Shown: positions 63,260-64,000 of the stretch, piece by piece | Layout of the letters: each line of letters starts with the position of its first letter | How positions within the stretch are numbered: the first letter of the stretch is position 1 | DNA from: Magnolia sinica | Taxonomy: Eukaryota > Streptophyta > Magnoliopsida > Magnoliales > Magnoliaceae | Length of the DNA stretch: 64,000 nucleotides | NCBI RefSeq assembly: GCF_029962835.1 | Contig: NC_080574.1 | Location: forward strand, 23,844,001 to 23,908,000 | Reading direction: 5' to 3' | Notes under the pieces: model-generated | Databases searched by the model: none | Told to the model about the DNA's origin: nothing | The model's input: the letters and a program-made list of their open reading frames with translations, nothing else | Program-made: the position numbers and the translations under genes

Positions 63260-63744
63260 GAAAAAGGAGGTTGGAAAAGAGGTGTGTCCTGATTGCGTTT
63301 TCTTTCTTTCTTTTTTCGGGGATTGGGAAAGAGAGGCGGTGGTTGTAAATTTCGTTCTCTTTGGTACCCTTGTGTAATTGTCCTTTTAAAAGTAGAGGCC
63401 GTTTCTGTCCGTCGCGTATAGACTTTGGAAAGTTCATACACTCCCATCCATCTCATGCGTGGACATATATATTATGATCGAATCGTTGTTACGGTAGATG
63501 CCACCATGGATGGCCCAAAAAGTAAAATAACGTTTAGACCGATGATCGTATCTATCATATCTGATCGCTTGAAATAGGCACCGTCCGTATATTAACAAGA
63601 ATTCCGCTGTTCTAGTGGTTATGATTGTCTGATTGGGAGTGTTATTTGGTTAATTCCCAATCCGTAGTTGCAATCACCAAATGGACGTTATGGATTACAA
63701 TACACTGGACATGTTTACGTTTGAGATGTGCGGACAGGATTGGG

Positions 63745-64000
63745 ATTGGGTAGTGACCCCTACTCGAAAAGCTTTGTTGGCCAATCATGATGATGTATAT
63801 GTTTTATCCAGGCCGTCCATCCATCTTTCCAGCTCATTCTAGTGCATGATCCCAGAAATGAGGCAGATGAAAATACCAGGTGGACACCACAAGAAACAAT
63901 GGTGATTGAACGCCCACCATTAAAAGATTCCAAGGTCCGTCGTAATGCTTATTTACCATCTAACCTGTTGATTAGGTCACATGGACCTGGATGAAGGGAA
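63745..64000. mobile_element. GTGGGCCC-core inverted-repeat element, copy 7, cut by the window end
   Basis: GGGTAGTGACCCCTACTCG starts the element, followed by the left core: ATGATGTATATGTTTTATCC, CCGTCCATCCATCTTTCCAG, AGGTGGACACCACAAGAAAC and CACATGGACCTGGATGAAGG. The right half lies beyond the window. Confidence 0.6.

Noticed and set aside
1-64000. tRNA, rRNA, microRNA hairpin, CRISPR array or bacterial-type operon
   Set aside because: No tRNA boxes, rRNA blocks or regularly spaced repeats were noticed. The tandem repeats present are microsatellites or short duplications. A tRNA or miRNA scan was not possible here, so small RNA genes cannot be ruled out.

Overview
This window is nuclear DNA of a flowering plant. 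Three spliced protein genes have clear angiosperm homologues. Introns reach about 10 kb, splice sites and telo-box promoter motifs are plant-like, and most of the remaining sequence is transposable-element debris (LINEs, hAT elements, a Ty3/gypsy element and many inverted-repeat elements). The abundant elements built around GTGGGCCC suggest a large, woody, possibly early-diverging angiosperm genome, but the species cannot be named from sequence alone.

Layout. (1) 1-24,680, minus strand: the 5' part of a TFIIIC subunit gene (GTF3C3/TFC4-like, TPR protein). Five coding exons at 24,535-24,231, 23,367-23,265, 19,873-19,766, 18,299-18,118 and 8,232-8,037 join in phase to about 298 residues; the rest lies beyond the left edge. 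Its introns hold a decayed but nearly full-length LINE (1,384-7,547), a minus-strand LINE tail split by a 1.37-kb hAT element (8,821-11,160), a CAGTG-ended hAT element, an ATGG tetranucleotide array, a further LINE 3' remnant and a probable LINE 5' remnant.
(2) 24,700-40,700, intergenic: four of the GTGGGCCC-type inverted-repeat elements flank a deleted Ty3/gypsy retrotransposon (26,841-33,391). That element keeps RNase H, integrase and a long antisense ORF set. Two hAT-type MITEs and anonymous sequence follow.
(3) 40,974-54,618, plus strand: a complete six-exon VPS9A-like Rab5 guanine-nucleotide exchange factor gene of 377 codons, with one GC-AG intron and introns that contain two hAT copies and two LINE fragments.
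(4) 55,331-63,038, minus strand: a complete five-exon PHD-finger gene (711 codons) of the Arabidopsis At1g33420 / MMD1-MS1-like group, convergent with VPS9A, with a TATA box and a double telomeric motif upstream. The window ends inside another GTGGGCCC-type element.

The three genes serve unrelated jobs (RNA polymerase III transcription, endosomal trafficking, chromatin reading) and show no operon-like relation. The main interest is how the introns and intergenic space are built from nested transposons: a multi-exon antisense gene inside a gypsy element, a repeat family with a shared core but different ends, and a hAT family that has settled in introns of two neighbouring genes. Exon boundaries were set by hand from splice signals, phase and family resemblance recalled from memory; no search was run.
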